64,000 nucleotides of DNA from CBDBFH01 sp965204775 (GTDB lineage: Bacteria > Pseudomonadota > Alphaproteobacteria > JAPOUT01 > G958296285), in contig CBDBFH010000028.1 in assembly GCA_965204775.1 (NCBI GenBank), positions 248,001 through 312,000 of the forward strand. The letters run 5' to 3'. Of the stretch, positions 1 through 8,396 are shown one piece after another. The translations under genes were made by a program, and so were the position numbers. The notes below the pieces were generated by a model, which saw only the letters and a list, made by a program, of their open reading frames with translations, ran no database searches and was not told the origin of the DNA. Within the stretch, counting starts at the first letter, position 1; each line of letters starts with the position of its first letter.

Positions 1-761
1 ACCACTGCGCCTTGCGGGCAAGCGGCGACCGCCGCCAAAAGGCGCGCCGTCGCCGGGCGGCTCCCGGTCGAACCGGCGGCGATCAGCGGACCGGCAAACG
101 CCCCGGCTTCGATCCGCCGCGCCCAGTCCTCAATCACGGCAATGCGCCGCGCCGCCGGGTCCAGCATTTTCTTTTCCATCAAATACCGCGGCCATGAATC
201 GCGCCCGATCTTCAAAATGTCGAGCGTCGCCTGCCAATGATCCGCCATCTCGCCGGGGGCCAGGGTGTCCAGCCCGGCCAGATCGGCCCCGGCGCTTTGC
301 GTCATATCCAGAAAGCGGGCCAGTTCGCGGGCCATGCCCGCCGCCGCCGCATGGCCTCCGGCCCGCCCGGCGGCGGCGGAGGCTTCCTGCAGCAAAGCGG
401 TCAATTGCACCTGCCGCTCCAACCGGGAAACCGCCGCCGGAAGACCGCCGTCTTCGGCAAACAGGGCGGCGCTCTCCCCCGCGCCGCCTTCGCCCTCCTC
501 CGCCTCGGCCTCCTCCAGATCATCCAGACCCCCCAGCGAGACAATCGCCGGAAGCAGCAGGCCGCCCCTGCCGCTCTCTTCCAGCAGGGTCTGCGCAAAA
601 CTTGCTCCGGCGCGCCGGGTCGGCAGCAGAACCGTCACCGCGCTCAACTCTGCGCCCGCTGCAGGCAGCCCCCGCCCGGCCTTGCCCAACAGCCCGCGCG
701 CCAGACTGCGCAGGAAATCTGCTCCCCCCGGAATCGTGAAAACATGGCTCGCCCGCGTCAT
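1..761 (-). CDS. addB: AddB, double-strand break repair subunit (partial, N-terminal part)
   Basis: N-terminal ~253 residues of AddB, the subunit that pairs with AddA to resect DNA ends for RecA loading. Read leftwards from an ATG at 761, the protein starts MTRASHVFTIPGG and carries TVLLPTRRA at residues 43-51, the opening seen in alphaproteobacterial AddB. The helicase-like core and the C-terminal nuclease lie beyond the left edge. It follows the murU-like gene by 27 bp on the same strand and belongs to the tsaE-amgK-murU-addB cluster. The identity rests on the N-terminus and the gene order; the distal catalytic motifs are not visible. Confidence 0.82.
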   Translation of the reverse strand, partial: MTRASHVFTIPGGADFLRSLARGLLGKAGRGLPAAGAELSAVTVLLPTRRAGASFAQTLLEESGRGGLLLPAIVSLGGLDDLEEAEAEEGEGGAGESAALFAEDGGLPAAVSRLERQVQLTALLQEASAAAGRAGGHAAAAGMARELARFLDMTQSAGADLAGLDTLAPGEMADHWQATLDILKIGRDSWPRYLMEKKMLDPAARRIAVIEDWARRIEAGAFAGPLIAAGSTGSRPATARLLAAVAACPQGAV

Positions 762-788
762 CACCTGATTCCTATCCGCCCCGGCGCA

Positions 789-1529
789 TCATGCGGATAA
801 CCCGCCCGGCGCGCCCCACAACGCGCGGGCTGCGCGCAGCCCTTCATGGGTTCCGGCATGAACCCATCCGGCCTGCAACACATGGCCGAAGGCGCGCCCG
901 CTTTCCAGCGCCGGCTCCCACAGGCGGGGCAGCGGCGCTCCCGCCGCCGCGCCGCTTCGCGCAAAAGCGGCGAGCAGCCGGGGGTGCATGATCTGAACTC
1001 CGGCATAGACAAACGCCGCCCCGCCCGCCGCCCGCCCCGGCGCAAGACGCCCATCCGGCCCCGCCGCGAAGTCGCCCCGGCCCTGATAGCCTTGCGCCCG
1101 GGCGGTCTCGACCAGCAAGAGCAGCACATCCATCGCCGCCGGATCGAAATGCGCCGCCATAACCGCCAGAACGCCGGGCGGGGCCTCCCGCCAGACCACG
1201 TCGCAATTGTGAATGTAAAACGGCGCCCGCCCCAAATGCGCCGCCGCCTTGATCAGCGCCCCGCCGGTTCCGAGCAGTCTTTCGCGCTCGTCGGATACAA
1301 CAATCTCCGGCGCGCCCCTACGCTGCGCGAGCCAGCCGGTCACAGACTCGGCCTTGTGGTGGACATTGACCACCGCCCGCGCGACCCCGGCCCCGGCCAG
1401 CCGATCCAGCGCATGGGCCAACAAAGGCCCGTCCCCCACTTTGATCAGCGCCTTGGGGGTTTTCCCGGTTAACGGGGCCAGCCGCCGTCCATAGCCGGCG
1501 GCCAGAATCATTGCGGTTTCGATTTTCAT
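789..1529 (-). CDS. murU: MurU-like nucleotidyltransferase (MurNAc-1-P uridylyltransferase)
   Basis: 246-residue sugar-phosphate nucleotidyltransferase. The N-terminal signature AMILAAGYGRRLAPLT (residues 6-21) with KTPKALIKV is the nucleotide-binding loop of this family, and NCDVVW (about 108-113) is the metal-binding aspartate region. In proteobacterial peptidoglycan recycling MurU makes UDP-MurNAc from MurNAc-1-phosphate produced by AmgK. Its ATG overlaps the stop of the upstream amgK-like gene by 4 bp (ATGA at 1526-1529), so the two are probably translationally coupled. The family call is secure; the exact substrate is inferred from the AmgK neighbour. Confidence 0.85.
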   Translation of the reverse strand: MKIETAMILAAGYGRRLAPLTGKTPKALIKVGDGPLLAHALDRLAGAGVARAVVNVHHKAESVTGWLAQRRGAPEIVVSDERERLLGTGGALIKAAAHLGRAPFYIHNCDVVWREAPPGVLAVMAAHFDPAAMDVLLLLVETARAQGYQGRGDFAAGPDGRLAPGRAAGGAAFVYAGVQIMHPRLLAAFARSGAAAGAPLPRLWEPALESGRAFGHVLQAGWVHAGTHEGLRAARALWGAPGGLSA

Positions 1530-2632
1530 CCCGTCACCTGTTTGATCTGCGCGCCGATGCCCTCCGGCATATGCATCTCCAGCCAGCGCCGGAAAGGCGC
1601 GCAGACCTCATGCGCCAGATTGCGCTCCAGACAGGCGGCGACGCGCGGCAGATGGCGCAGATAGACGCGCTTGCCGTCGCGGCGGGCGAGGCGGATAAAA
1701 ATTCCCAAAATCCGGAGCGCCCGCTGCGCGCCCAAAATTGCATAGGCGCGCAAAAAATTGCCGGACTCGATTCCAAGACCCGCGCGCGCGCATTTGTCCA
1801 GATAAAGATCGCGCATCTCTTCTTCCAGCTGCGCGTCAATCGCAACGCGCGCATCCTGCAAAAGGGAGACCAGATCATAGGCCGCCGGGCCGATCAGCGC
1901 GTCTTGAAAATCGAGCAGGCCGGTCCGCGCCGCGCCTTTGCGCTCCGGAAGCCAGAGCAGGTTGGGCGAGTGATAATCGCGCAGCATCAAGACCGGCGCG
2001 CCCTGCGCCTGCGCAAGAGCGGCATATTGCCGCCGGGCCGCCTCATCAAACTGCGCTTTCGCCGCCGCGCCGGGCGGGCGGGCGGCGGCGGGGCAAAACC
2101 AGTTGGTGAACAGGCCCAGTTCGGCAAGGAAAATATCCTCGCCGAACAGCGCCGGTTTGTGCTCTGCGCCGCCGGGCAGGGGCAGCGCCGCCGGAGCCGG
2201 ACTTTGCGCCAGCCGGATCAGAACCTCCAGCGCCGTCTCAAGCAGTTCGCGGGGATCGGCGAAGTTTTGCGCGCCGCTCAACGCCGCGCCATAGGACAGC
2301 CGCCCCAAATCTTCCAGCAGCAAAAAGCCCTGTTCAACGTCCAGGGCCAGAAGGGCGGGCGCGCTCAGGCCCTGCGCGCGCAGCCACAGACCGATGGCGG
2401 CAAACGCCCCGCAGCCCGGGGCCAGTTTGACCCGGTCCGCATAGCGCGCGTCATCTGCGCCGGCCTTGCCTTGCAGCCGCCCGCTATATGCGTCCATGAA
2501 AATCGCCTGCGCGCCGTCCGGCCTGACCAGCGCCTCGTAGCGGCGGGTGGAAGCATCGCCGGCCAGCGGGCGGCGCGCCGCCGCCGCCCAGCCCGCCGCC
2601 GCCAGAAACGCCTGCGCCGCGCCGCGGCTCAT
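1526..2632 (-). CDS. amgK: AmgK-like aminoglycoside-phosphotransferase family sugar kinase
   Basis: 368-residue protein of the APH kinase fold. The catalytic loop LRDYHSPNLL supplies the base and the metal-binding Asn, and LLDFQDALIGPAAYDL is the DFG-equivalent followed by the family's PxxYDL motif. AmgK phosphorylates MurNAc/GlcNAc at the anomeric position in the recycling route that bypasses MurA. Placed between tsaE (9 bp upstream) and murU (4-bp overlap), which is the usual alphaproteobacterial arrangement. The N-terminal GDASTRRY motif is the phosphate-contacting loop. Substrate assignment is by context. Confidence 0.85.
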   Translation of the reverse strand: MSRGAAQAFLAAAGWAAAARRPLAGDASTRRYEALVRPDGAQAIFMDAYSGRLQGKAGADDARYADRVKLAPGCGAFAAIGLWLRAQGLSAPALLALDVEQGFLLLEDLGRLSYGAALSGAQNFADPRELLETALEVLIRLAQSPAPAALPLPGGAEHKPALFGEDIFLAELGLFTNWFCPAAARPPGAAAKAQFDEAARRQYAALAQAQGAPVLMLRDYHSPNLLWLPERKGAARTGLLDFQDALIGPAAYDLVSLLQDARVAIDAQLEEEMRDLYLDKCARAGLGIESGNFLRAYAILGAQRALRILGIFIRLARRDGKRVYLRHLPRVAACLERNLAHEVCAPFRRWLEMHMPEGIGAQIKQVTG

Positions 2633-2641
2633 CTCTTCATC

Positions 2642-3136
2642 TCATGGCCGCTCATGACCGCCCCAAGCGGCGAGCTTGCGCTGCCAGCGCGTGCTGGCCG
2701 TCCAGATCCGGGCCAGCCGCGTCTCCGCCTCCCCTTGCAAAACCAGCTGCAGATGAACCCGGTTGCAAGGCAGTTCCGCCCCCATCTTCTCCGGCCATTC
2801 CAGCACCAGCGCCCCCGACGCCAGAGCCTCCTCCAGCCCCAATTCGCGAATCTCGGCCTGATCATCAAGGCGGTAAAGATCGGCATGGCAGATCGCCAAA
2901 TCCGGCGCCTGATAGATCTGCGCGAGCGTGAAAGTCGGGCTGGGAACCGGCGTCTCCTCGCCCAGCCGGGCGCGAATGATGGCGCGGGCCAGGGTCGTCT
3001 TGCCCGCCCCCAAAACGCCTTGCAGCGCGATCAGATCGCCGCGCTCCAGCTGCGCGCCCATCGCCCGCCCCAGCGCAATCGTGGCCGCTTCGTCGGCAAG
3101 CGGCAGGCGAAAAATTTGCGCGCCGGAGGCTCCCAT
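2642..3136 (-). CDS. tsaE: TsaE, tRNA t6A biosynthesis ATPase
   Basis: 164-residue P-loop ATPase needed with TsaB/TsaD for threonylcarbamoyladenosine (t6A37) formation on ANN-decoding tRNAs. Walker A GVLGAGKTT lies at residues 40-48, followed by SPTFTLAQIY and HADLYRLDD, the TsaE hallmarks, and by LEWPEKMG. I chose the ATG at 3136 (MGASGAQIF) because the 30 residues upstream in frame are not TsaE-like and would run into the divergent oxidoreductase promoter region. First gene of the leftward tsaE-amgK-murU-addB transcript. Confidence 0.9.
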   Translation of the reverse strand: MGASGAQIFRLPLADEAATIALGRAMGAQLERGDLIALQGVLGAGKTTLARAIIRARLGEETPVPSPTFTLAQIYQAPDLAICHADLYRLDDQAEIRELGLEEALASGALVLEWPEKMGAELPCNRVHLQLVLQGEAETRLARIWTASTRWQRKLAAWGGHERP

Positions 3137-3228
3137 GCCCGCCAGCCTATTCCTTTTTCCCCGCCGATCCAGCCAAATCCGTTTATGCTCGGCGCGACAC
3201 CCCGGCGGCCAGGACCCGTGCAGCATCC

Positions 3229-4449
3229 ATGACTCAGACCTATGCCATCATCGGCGCAGGCCAAGCAGGTCTGGCGGCGGCGGAAGCCTTGCGCCGGCTG
3301 GGCTTCGGCGGGAGGATCGCCCTTTATGGGGGCGAGCCGGAACTGCCCTATCAGCGCCCGCCTCTTTCGAAGAGTTTCCTGAGCGGCGCGTTCGCCCGCG
3401 CGCGGCTTTTCTTCAAGCCGGAGTCCTTTTACCGCGAGCACGAGATTGATCTGCGTTTGGGCGCGCGGGTTGAGGAGATCATGCCCCGAAGCAAAGAATT
3501 GCGCCTGGCCGGAGGCGGGCGCGCTTCTTTCAGCCGCGCCCTGCTCGCCACCGGCGGGGCGGCGCGGCGGCTTGATCTGCCCGGCTGCGATCTGGACGGC
3601 TTTTTCTGTTTGCGCTCGCTGGCCGATGCCGAACAGATTCGCGCCCGCCTGCAAGAGGCGCGGCGGCTGGTGGTCGTCGGCGGCGGTTATATCGGCCTTG
3701 AAATTGCCGCCAGCGCCCGCCTGCGCGGTTTGGAGGTCGCCGTTCTGGAAGCGCGCCCGCGCCTGTTGTCCCGGGTGACCTCGCCGGTCATCGCCGATTT
3801 TTTCCGCGCCCGCCATGCCCGCGCCGGGGTGCAAATCTTCACCGGCGTCAGCCCGGTTCGAATCGAAGGCGCGAAAAAAGTGACCGGCGTGCGCAGCCGG
3901 GACGGCGCGCTTCATCCCGCCGATCTGGTGGTCGCCGGGGTCGGCCTGGTTCCTGAAACCGCACTGGCCGCCCGCGCCGGGCTGGCGCTGGACAACGGAA
4001 TCGCGACCGATGGCCGGGCCCGGACGTCCGATTCCGATATTTTCGCCGCCGGCGATTGCGCCAGCCAGCCCAGCCCCCTTTATGGGCGGCGGATTCGCCT
4101 GGAGTCGGTGCACAACGCAATCACGCAGGCCCAGACCGCCGCCGCCGCCATGTGCGGCGCGCCGCTTCCCGGCGATTCGGTTCCCTGGTTCTGGTCGGAC
4201 CAATATGACGTCAAATTGCAGATTGCCGGGCTGGCCGCAGGCTACGACCGCGTGGTCTTGCGCGGGCGGCCGGAAAGCGGCCGCTTCAGCGCCTTCTATC
4301 TGTCCGGCGGCAGACTGATCGGGGCCGATTCGATCAACCGCCCCGCCGACTATCTCATCGCGCGGCACCTGATCGCGGCGCAGGCGCGCCCGGACCCGGA
4401 GCGCATCGCCGACACCGCGATTCCCCCCAAACAGATCGCCGGTCAGTAG
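3229..4449 (+). CDS. Ferredoxin reductase-type FAD-dependent oxidoreductase
   Basis: 406-residue pyridine-nucleotide-disulfide-fold flavoprotein of the rhodocoxin/putidaredoxin reductase type, which passes NADH electrons to a 2Fe-2S ferredoxin. Visible are the FAD dinucleotide fold IIGAGQAGLAAAEAL near the N-terminus, the NAD(P) fold VVVGGGYIGLEIAAS near residues 147-161, and the second FAD motif SDIFAAGDCAS near 270. There is no CxxxxC redox disulphide, which separates it from disulphide reductases. No ferredoxin or P450 gene is adjacent, so its partner is unknown. Divergent from tsaE; its 3' end overlaps ahcY convergently by 7 bp. Confidence 0.85.
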   Translation: MTQTYAIIGAGQAGLAAAEALRRLGFGGRIALYGGEPELPYQRPPLSKSFLSGAFARARLFFKPESFYREHEIDLRLGARVEEIMPRSKELRLAGGGRASFSRALLATGGAARRLDLPGCDLDGFFCLRSLADAEQIRARLQEARRLVVVGGGYIGLEIAASARLRGLEVAVLEARPRLLSRVTSPVIADFFRARHARAGVQIFTGVSPVRIEGAKKVTGVRSRDGALHPADLVVAGVGLVPETALAARAGLALDNGIATDGRARTSDSDIFAAGDCASQPSPLYGRRIRLESVHNAITQAQTAAAAMCGAPLPGDSVPWFWSDQYDVKLQIAGLAAGYDRVVLRGRPESGRFSAFYLSGGRLIGADSINRPADYLIARHLIAAQARPDPERIADTAIPPKQIAGQ

Positions 4450-5765
4450 CGGTAATGATCGGGTTTGAAAGGCCCGCCATGCGCGATATTCAGATAGGCG
4501 GCCTGCGCCGGAGTCAATTCCGTCAGCCGCGCGCCCAATTTGTCCAGATGCAGGCGCGCCACCTGCTCGTCCAGATGTTTGGGCAGAACATAGACCTTGT
4601 TCGCGTAATTGGCGTGATTCTTCCACAATTCGATCTGCGCCAGGACCTGATTGGTGAAGGAGGCGCTCATCACGAAACTGGAATGTCCGGTCGCGCAGGC
4701 CAGATTGACCAGCCGGCCCTCGGCCAGCAGGATGAGGCGCTTGCCGCCGGGGAACTCGATCTCGTCGACCTGCGGCTTGACATTGTGCCAGCGGTAATTG
4801 CGCAGCGCGGCGACCTGAATCTCGGAGTCGAAATGGCCGATATTGGCGAGAATCGCGCCGGCCTTCATCCGGCGCATGTGATCCAGCGTGATGACGTCGG
4901 CGTTGCCGGTGGCGGTGATGAAAATATCGGCATGGGGGGCGGCGTCTTCCATGCGCACGACCTCAAAGCCTTCCATCGCCGCCTGCAGGGCGCAGATCGG
5001 ATCGATCTCGGTGATCAGCACCCGCGCCCCGGCCCCGCGCAGCGCCTGCGCCGAGCCTTTGCCCACCGCCCCATAGCCGCAGACCACCGTGGTCTTGCCC
5101 GCCAGCATGACGTCGGTCGCCCGCTTCAGGCCGTCGATCAGGCTCTCGCGGCAGCCATAGAGATTGTCGAATTTGGCCTTGGTCACCGAGTCGTTGACAT
5201 TGATCGCCGGTATTTTGAGCGTTCCGTCCTTCTCCATCTCATAGAGGCGCAAGACGCCGGTGGTGGTCTCCTCGGAGACGCCCTTGAGATGGGCGAACAG
5301 ATCGGGACAGTCGTCATGAACCAGTTTGGTCAGATCGCCTCCGTCGTCGAGCAGCATATTGGGGCGCCAGCCCCCCGGCCCCTCCAGCGTGCGGCGAATG
5401 CACGCCCAATAGGCCTCCTCGCTTTCCCCCTTCCAGGCGAAGACCGGGATCCCGGCGGCGGCGACCGCCGCCGCCGCATGGTCCTGGGTGGAAAAAATGT
5501 TGCACGACGACCAGCGCAATTCCGCGCCCAGCGCGGTCAGGGTTTCGATCAGAACCGCGGTTTGAATCGTCATATGCAGGCATCCGGCAATGCGCGCCCC
5601 GGCCAAAGGCTGGGCGGCCCCGTGCATCTCGCGCAGGGCCATCAGGCCGGGCATCTCGCCTTGCGCGATGACGATCTCCTTGCGCCCCCATTCGGCCAGC
5701 GCCAGATCGGCGACGTGAAAATCGCCGCTCTGCGCCGCCTCCGGCTTGTGCGCCGCTTTGCTCAT
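4443..5765 (-). CDS. ahcY: Adenosylhomocysteinase (SAH hydrolase), short insert-less form
   Basis: 440-residue NAD-dependent enzyme that splits S-adenosylhomocysteine to adenosine and homocysteine, keeping the methylation cycle running. Signatures are SEETTTGV, NVNDSVTKAKFDNLYGC, the NAD-binding GYGAVGKGSA and the C-terminal KPDHYRY. The ATG at 5765 (MSKAAHKPE) is the first start consistent with homologues; the open frame upstream belongs to the HPr gene region. Between DDGGDLTKL and GVSEETTTGV there are only about 17 residues, so the roughly 40-residue insertion of many proteobacterial enzymes is absent and the protein resembles the eukaryotic length class. Probably last gene of the EIIA-HPr-ahcY transcript. 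Confidence 0.95.
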   Translation of the reverse strand: MSKAAHKPEAAQSGDFHVADLALAEWGRKEIVIAQGEMPGLMALREMHGAAQPLAGARIAGCLHMTIQTAVLIETLTALGAELRWSSCNIFSTQDHAAAAVAAAGIPVFAWKGESEEAYWACIRRTLEGPGGWRPNMLLDDGGDLTKLVHDDCPDLFAHLKGVSEETTTGVLRLYEMEKDGTLKIPAINVNDSVTKAKFDNLYGCRESLIDGLKRATDVMLAGKTTVVCGYGAVGKGSAQALRGAGARVLITEIDPICALQAAMEGFEVVRMEDAAPHADIFITATGNADVITLDHMRRMKAGAILANIGHFDSEIQVAALRNYRWHNVKPQVDEIEFPGGKRLILLAEGRLVNLACATGHSSFVMSASFTNQVLAQIELWKNHANYANKVYVLPKHLDEQVARLHLDKLGARLTELTPAQAAYLNIAHGGPFKPDHYRY

Positions 5766-5839
5766 TGTCCGCTGCTCCGTCCTCTGCTGCCCCGCCCGGG
5801 CGCGCACAAAAGGCATGAAGCGCGCGGCAAAGGCAAGGC

Positions 5840-6130
5840 TTATTTTTCCCCCTCCTCGAAGCGGTTCTCGATCAGCGCCGCCAGGGCATCCAGCGCCTCG
5901 CGGCGCTGGATGCCGCGCGCCTCGATGATCAACCGCGCGCCGGGCCCCGCCGCCAGCATCATCAAGTCCAGGATCGAATCGCCGGCCACCCGCTGGCCGT
6001 CGCGGCTGACATGGACGCGGGCCTTGAACCGGCTGACGCAGGAGACGAATTTCGCCGAGGCCCGCGCATGAAGACCGCGCCGGTTGGCGATGGTCACCGC
6101 GCGCCGGAGCGGATCGGCTTCGGCCATCAC
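5840..6130 (-). CDS. HPr-family phosphocarrier protein
   Basis: 96-residue HPr of the nitrogen-type phosphotransferase chain. His21 in RRGLHARAS is the phosphorylated histidine (His15 of classical HPr) and Ser52 in GDSILDLMMLA is the equivalent of regulatory Ser46, 31 residues on as expected. It receives phosphate from EI-Ntr (not in the window) and passes it to EIIA. Its ATG overlaps the EIIA stop by 4 bp. The serine that HPr kinase would modify is kept although no hprK gene is next to it. A second ATG directly follows the first, so the start could be one codon later. Confidence 0.92.
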   Translation of the reverse strand: MMAEADPLRRAVTIANRRGLHARASAKFVSCVSRFKARVHVSRDGQRVAGDSILDLMMLAAGPGARLIIEARGIQRREALDALAALIENRFEEGEK

Positions 6131-6534
6131 TTCTCCGCCCCGGACAGAATCCGGCTGGCAATGTGAATATATTTGCGCCCCGCCTCCTGCGCCCCGCGCG
6201 CGGCCTCGGCCAGATTGGCCTGGCGGCGCAAATCCGCCAATTTGATCAGCATCGGAAGATTGACCCCGGCGATCACCTCGATCCGGCCCTTGTCCATCGC
6301 CGAAATCGCCAGATTAGAGGGAGTTCCGCCAAACATGTCGGTCAGCAAAATCACCCCGCTGCCCGCATCCACCGCCGCCACCGCCTCCAGAATATCGCGG
6401 CGGCGAGCCTCCATGTCGTCGTCGCTGCCGATCGAAATCGCCGCGATTTTCTCCTGTGGGCCGACAATATGCTCCATCGCCGCAATCAACTCCGCGGCCA
6501 GACCGCCATGGGTGACCAGAACAAGGCCAATCAT
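6127..6534 (-). CDS. PTS EIIA component, mannose/fructose (EIIA-Man) family
   Basis: 135-residue EIIA-Man protein. The active histidine is His9 in LVLVTHGGLAAEL, and LLTDMFGGTPSNLAIS is the family's second core motif. No EIIB/EIIC permease is present, so it is regulatory, as in alphaproteobacterial loci where this EIIA takes phosphate from HPr and signals to metabolism or to the ChvG/ChvI system. Followed by HPr with a 4-bp overlap and preceded, 47 bp away, by a ChvG-like sensor gene. In relatives hprK lies in that gap; here it does not. Confidence 0.9.
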   Translation of the reverse strand: MIGLVLVTHGGLAAELIAAMEHIVGPQEKIAAISIGSDDDMEARRRDILEAVAAVDAGSGVILLTDMFGGTPSNLAISAMDKGRIEVIAGVNLPMLIKLADLRRQANLAEAARGAQEAGRKYIHIASRILSGAEK

Positions 6535-6581
6535 CGTGCCGTCCCTCTCTTGCCGCCGCCGGTTCCCGGCCCCGGCCCGGC

Positions 6582-8162
6582 CTATTCTAGCCCGCTTTCG
6601 CCCCGGTCCGGCAAGATCAGCGCGGCCTGCGCGCCGCCGCTTTTCAGCCCCCCGGCCTCAATGCGCCCGCCCAGCGCGGCGGCGGCGCGCTCAAGGGCTG
6701 CGACCAGCGGCCCGAGCGCCTCGGCCCGGGCGCAGCGCGCCGCCCAATCCGCCAGTCCGCCGCCGCCGCCCGGCAGGCTTCGGCCTTGGTCGCTGATCAC
6801 AACCCGCACATTGCCTGCTGCGTCTTGTCCGGCGCGGGCCAGGCGCAAGCGCACCTTCCCCTCTTTTTCCGGCGAGGCCGCCAGCGCCAGATCGAGAAGA
6901 CAGACCAGCACCCGCGCCAAAGGCTCAACCTCGATCCGAATCACCATCCCCTTGCGCGCGCCCAGCCGCCCCTCCTCGAGGGCAATCCGCGTCCGGCTCT
7001 CGTCATTGCGCGAGAGGGCGCATTCGCGCAACAGCGCGCGCAGATCGCAGCGCCCCTTTTTGTCGTCGCGAGCCAGCGATTCCTCTAATTCCGCCACCGC
7101 ACACCAGACCGCCCGGACCGCCGCCTGCCGGTTTCGTCCGCGCAATCCCGGCTCCAGAGAGACGTCCGCCTCTCCGGCCAGCGCCGAAAGCCCTTGCGCC
7201 AAATCCCGCACGCCCTGTCCGGCGCGGCGGGCGCGGCGGGCCTGCGCGGCCATGATCTGACCGATCCGGTCGATGTCACCGGCCGCCGCCGCGCCGGAGG
7301 CCCCGTGCGCCCGCAACAGGCGGCGTACCGGTCCGAGAAATCCGGTCCAGACCATCAGCCAGAATCCGGCGACAAGCCCGGCGCCCCCCAAAAACACCCA
7401 CAGATTGATCCATCTTTGCGCTCTCCCGGCTTCGCGCGCCAGTTCCCGCTCCTGGATGGCGACCACCACCCCGCGCACGATTTTGAGTTTTTGCACCGGC
7501 GCGGCGGCGATAAACAGGCCCTGCCGGATTTCACTGCCGCCCGCGCCTTTCAGCGCCTCATTGATGCGCGGGCGGGCCAGCGCGGCTTTCTTGCGCAAGG
7601 CCTGGCTGCGCGAATCGCGCTGGCGCACCGCCCGCGCACCGGGCGGCGGCAAGGGGGCGACCGCCACCGAACCGGCGGCGGCAATCTGCTCTGAGTCAAG
7701 GATCAGGCGGGCGTTCCCATCATAAAGCAGGAAGCGCGCGCCTGCATTCTCCTGCCCCCGGCGCAAGATTGCCGAGGCGCGCGCTGCGATGAAAACCCCG
7801 GCGCGGCCCCGCGCCGGGCGGCGGCGGGCGGGGCGGCGCGCGCCGGGGGGGACAAAAGAGGAAATCGCCGCTTCCTGATCGATTGCGCTCTCGGCCAGCG
7901 CGCCGGCGACCAACTGCGCGTTGCGCATCAGTTCTGCGCGCCGCCAATTGTCCAGGGAGGCGGAAAAAGGCCGCAGCCCCCAAATCCAGAGAGCAAACAC
8001 CGCCAGACAGACCACCCCCAGCCCGGCGCTGCGCCAGCCGGCATGGGCAAGAAACCGGTGAATCCGTCTTTGCGCCCCCGCCGGGAGCAATTTGCTCAAA
8101 TCCGGCATGAAACCGGGCATACCCGGCATATAAGTGCGGCGCGGAGCCGAGGGATCGCTCAT
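6582..8162 (-). CDS. ChvG-like sensor protein with degenerate kinase core
   Basis: 526-residue two-transmembrane protein in the position of the ChvG sensor kinase. TM1 is about residues 46-64, then a ~190-residue periplasmic part, then TM2 about 252-276. The cytoplasmic part looks like a decayed HAMP/DHp/ATPase module. Where an H-box (HELKNPL type) should be, residues 317-330 read GVRDLAQGLSALAG with no histidine. The N-box region (about 417-430, RVLVCLLDLALAAS) lacks the Asn, the G1 loop survives only as SDQGRSLPGG (457-466), and no GLGL G2 box is visible. Autophosphorylation therefore looks impossible. No ChvI-type response regulator is adjacent. It could be an unorthodox sensor or a signalling scaffold for the EIIA/HPr encoded just downstream. 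Confidence 0.7.
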   Translation of the reverse strand: MSDPSAPRRTYMPGMPGFMPDLSKLLPAGAQRRIHRFLAHAGWRSAGLGVVCLAVFALWIWGLRPFSASLDNWRRAELMRNAQLVAGALAESAIDQEAAISSFVPPGARRPARRRPARGRAGVFIAARASAILRRGQENAGARFLLYDGNARLILDSEQIAAAGSVAVAPLPPPGARAVRQRDSRSQALRKKAALARPRINEALKGAGGSEIRQGLFIAAAPVQKLKIVRGVVVAIQERELAREAGRAQRWINLWVFLGGAGLVAGFWLMVWTGFLGPVRRLLRAHGASGAAAAGDIDRIGQIMAAQARRARRAGQGVRDLAQGLSALAGEADVSLEPGLRGRNRQAAVRAVWCAVAELEESLARDDKKGRCDLRALLRECALSRNDESRTRIALEEGRLGARKGMVIRIEVEPLARVLVCLLDLALAASPEKEGKVRLRLARAGQDAAGNVRVVISDQGRSLPGGGGGLADWAARCARAEALGPLVAALERAAAALGGRIEAGGLKSGGAQAALILPDRGESGLE

Positions 8163-8324
8163 AGTTCGGGCTCAGGCGGGCAAGGCACGGGAGGGCGCGC
8201 GCGGGTGAAGGCGCGAGACCCAAGGGAGGGTCTAGCATGGCCTTGCCGGTCGCGCCAAAAGGTCTGAGGAGCTTGCGCTGACGCAGCAAGCGGATTTAAG
8301 GTCGGTCCCGTCCGGGGGCCGGGC

Positions 8325-8368
8325 ATCGGCAGGTCATCGGCAGGACAAGCGCAGGACAAGGGCAAGCC
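8325..8368. repeat. 11-bp imperfect tandem repeat upstream of pckA
   Basis: Four consecutive 11-bp units: atcggcaggtc, atcggcaggac, aagcgcaggac and aagggcaagcc, at 8325-8335, 8336-8346, 8347-8357 and 8358-8368. The shared core is GCAGGAC, spaced one DNA helical turn apart. It ends about 28 bp before the likely pckA start, in the divergent region shared with the ChvG-like gene. Confidence 0.6.
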
Positions 8369-8396
8369 GGATTTGGAAGGGGGGCTTTGCGCGAAA

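Noticed and set aside
5766..5839. SAH riboswitch upstream of ahcY
   Set aside because: Only 74 bp separate HPr and ahcY, and I could not find the conserved SAH-aptamer core or pseudoknot partners. An Infernal search with the SAH riboswitch model would settle it.
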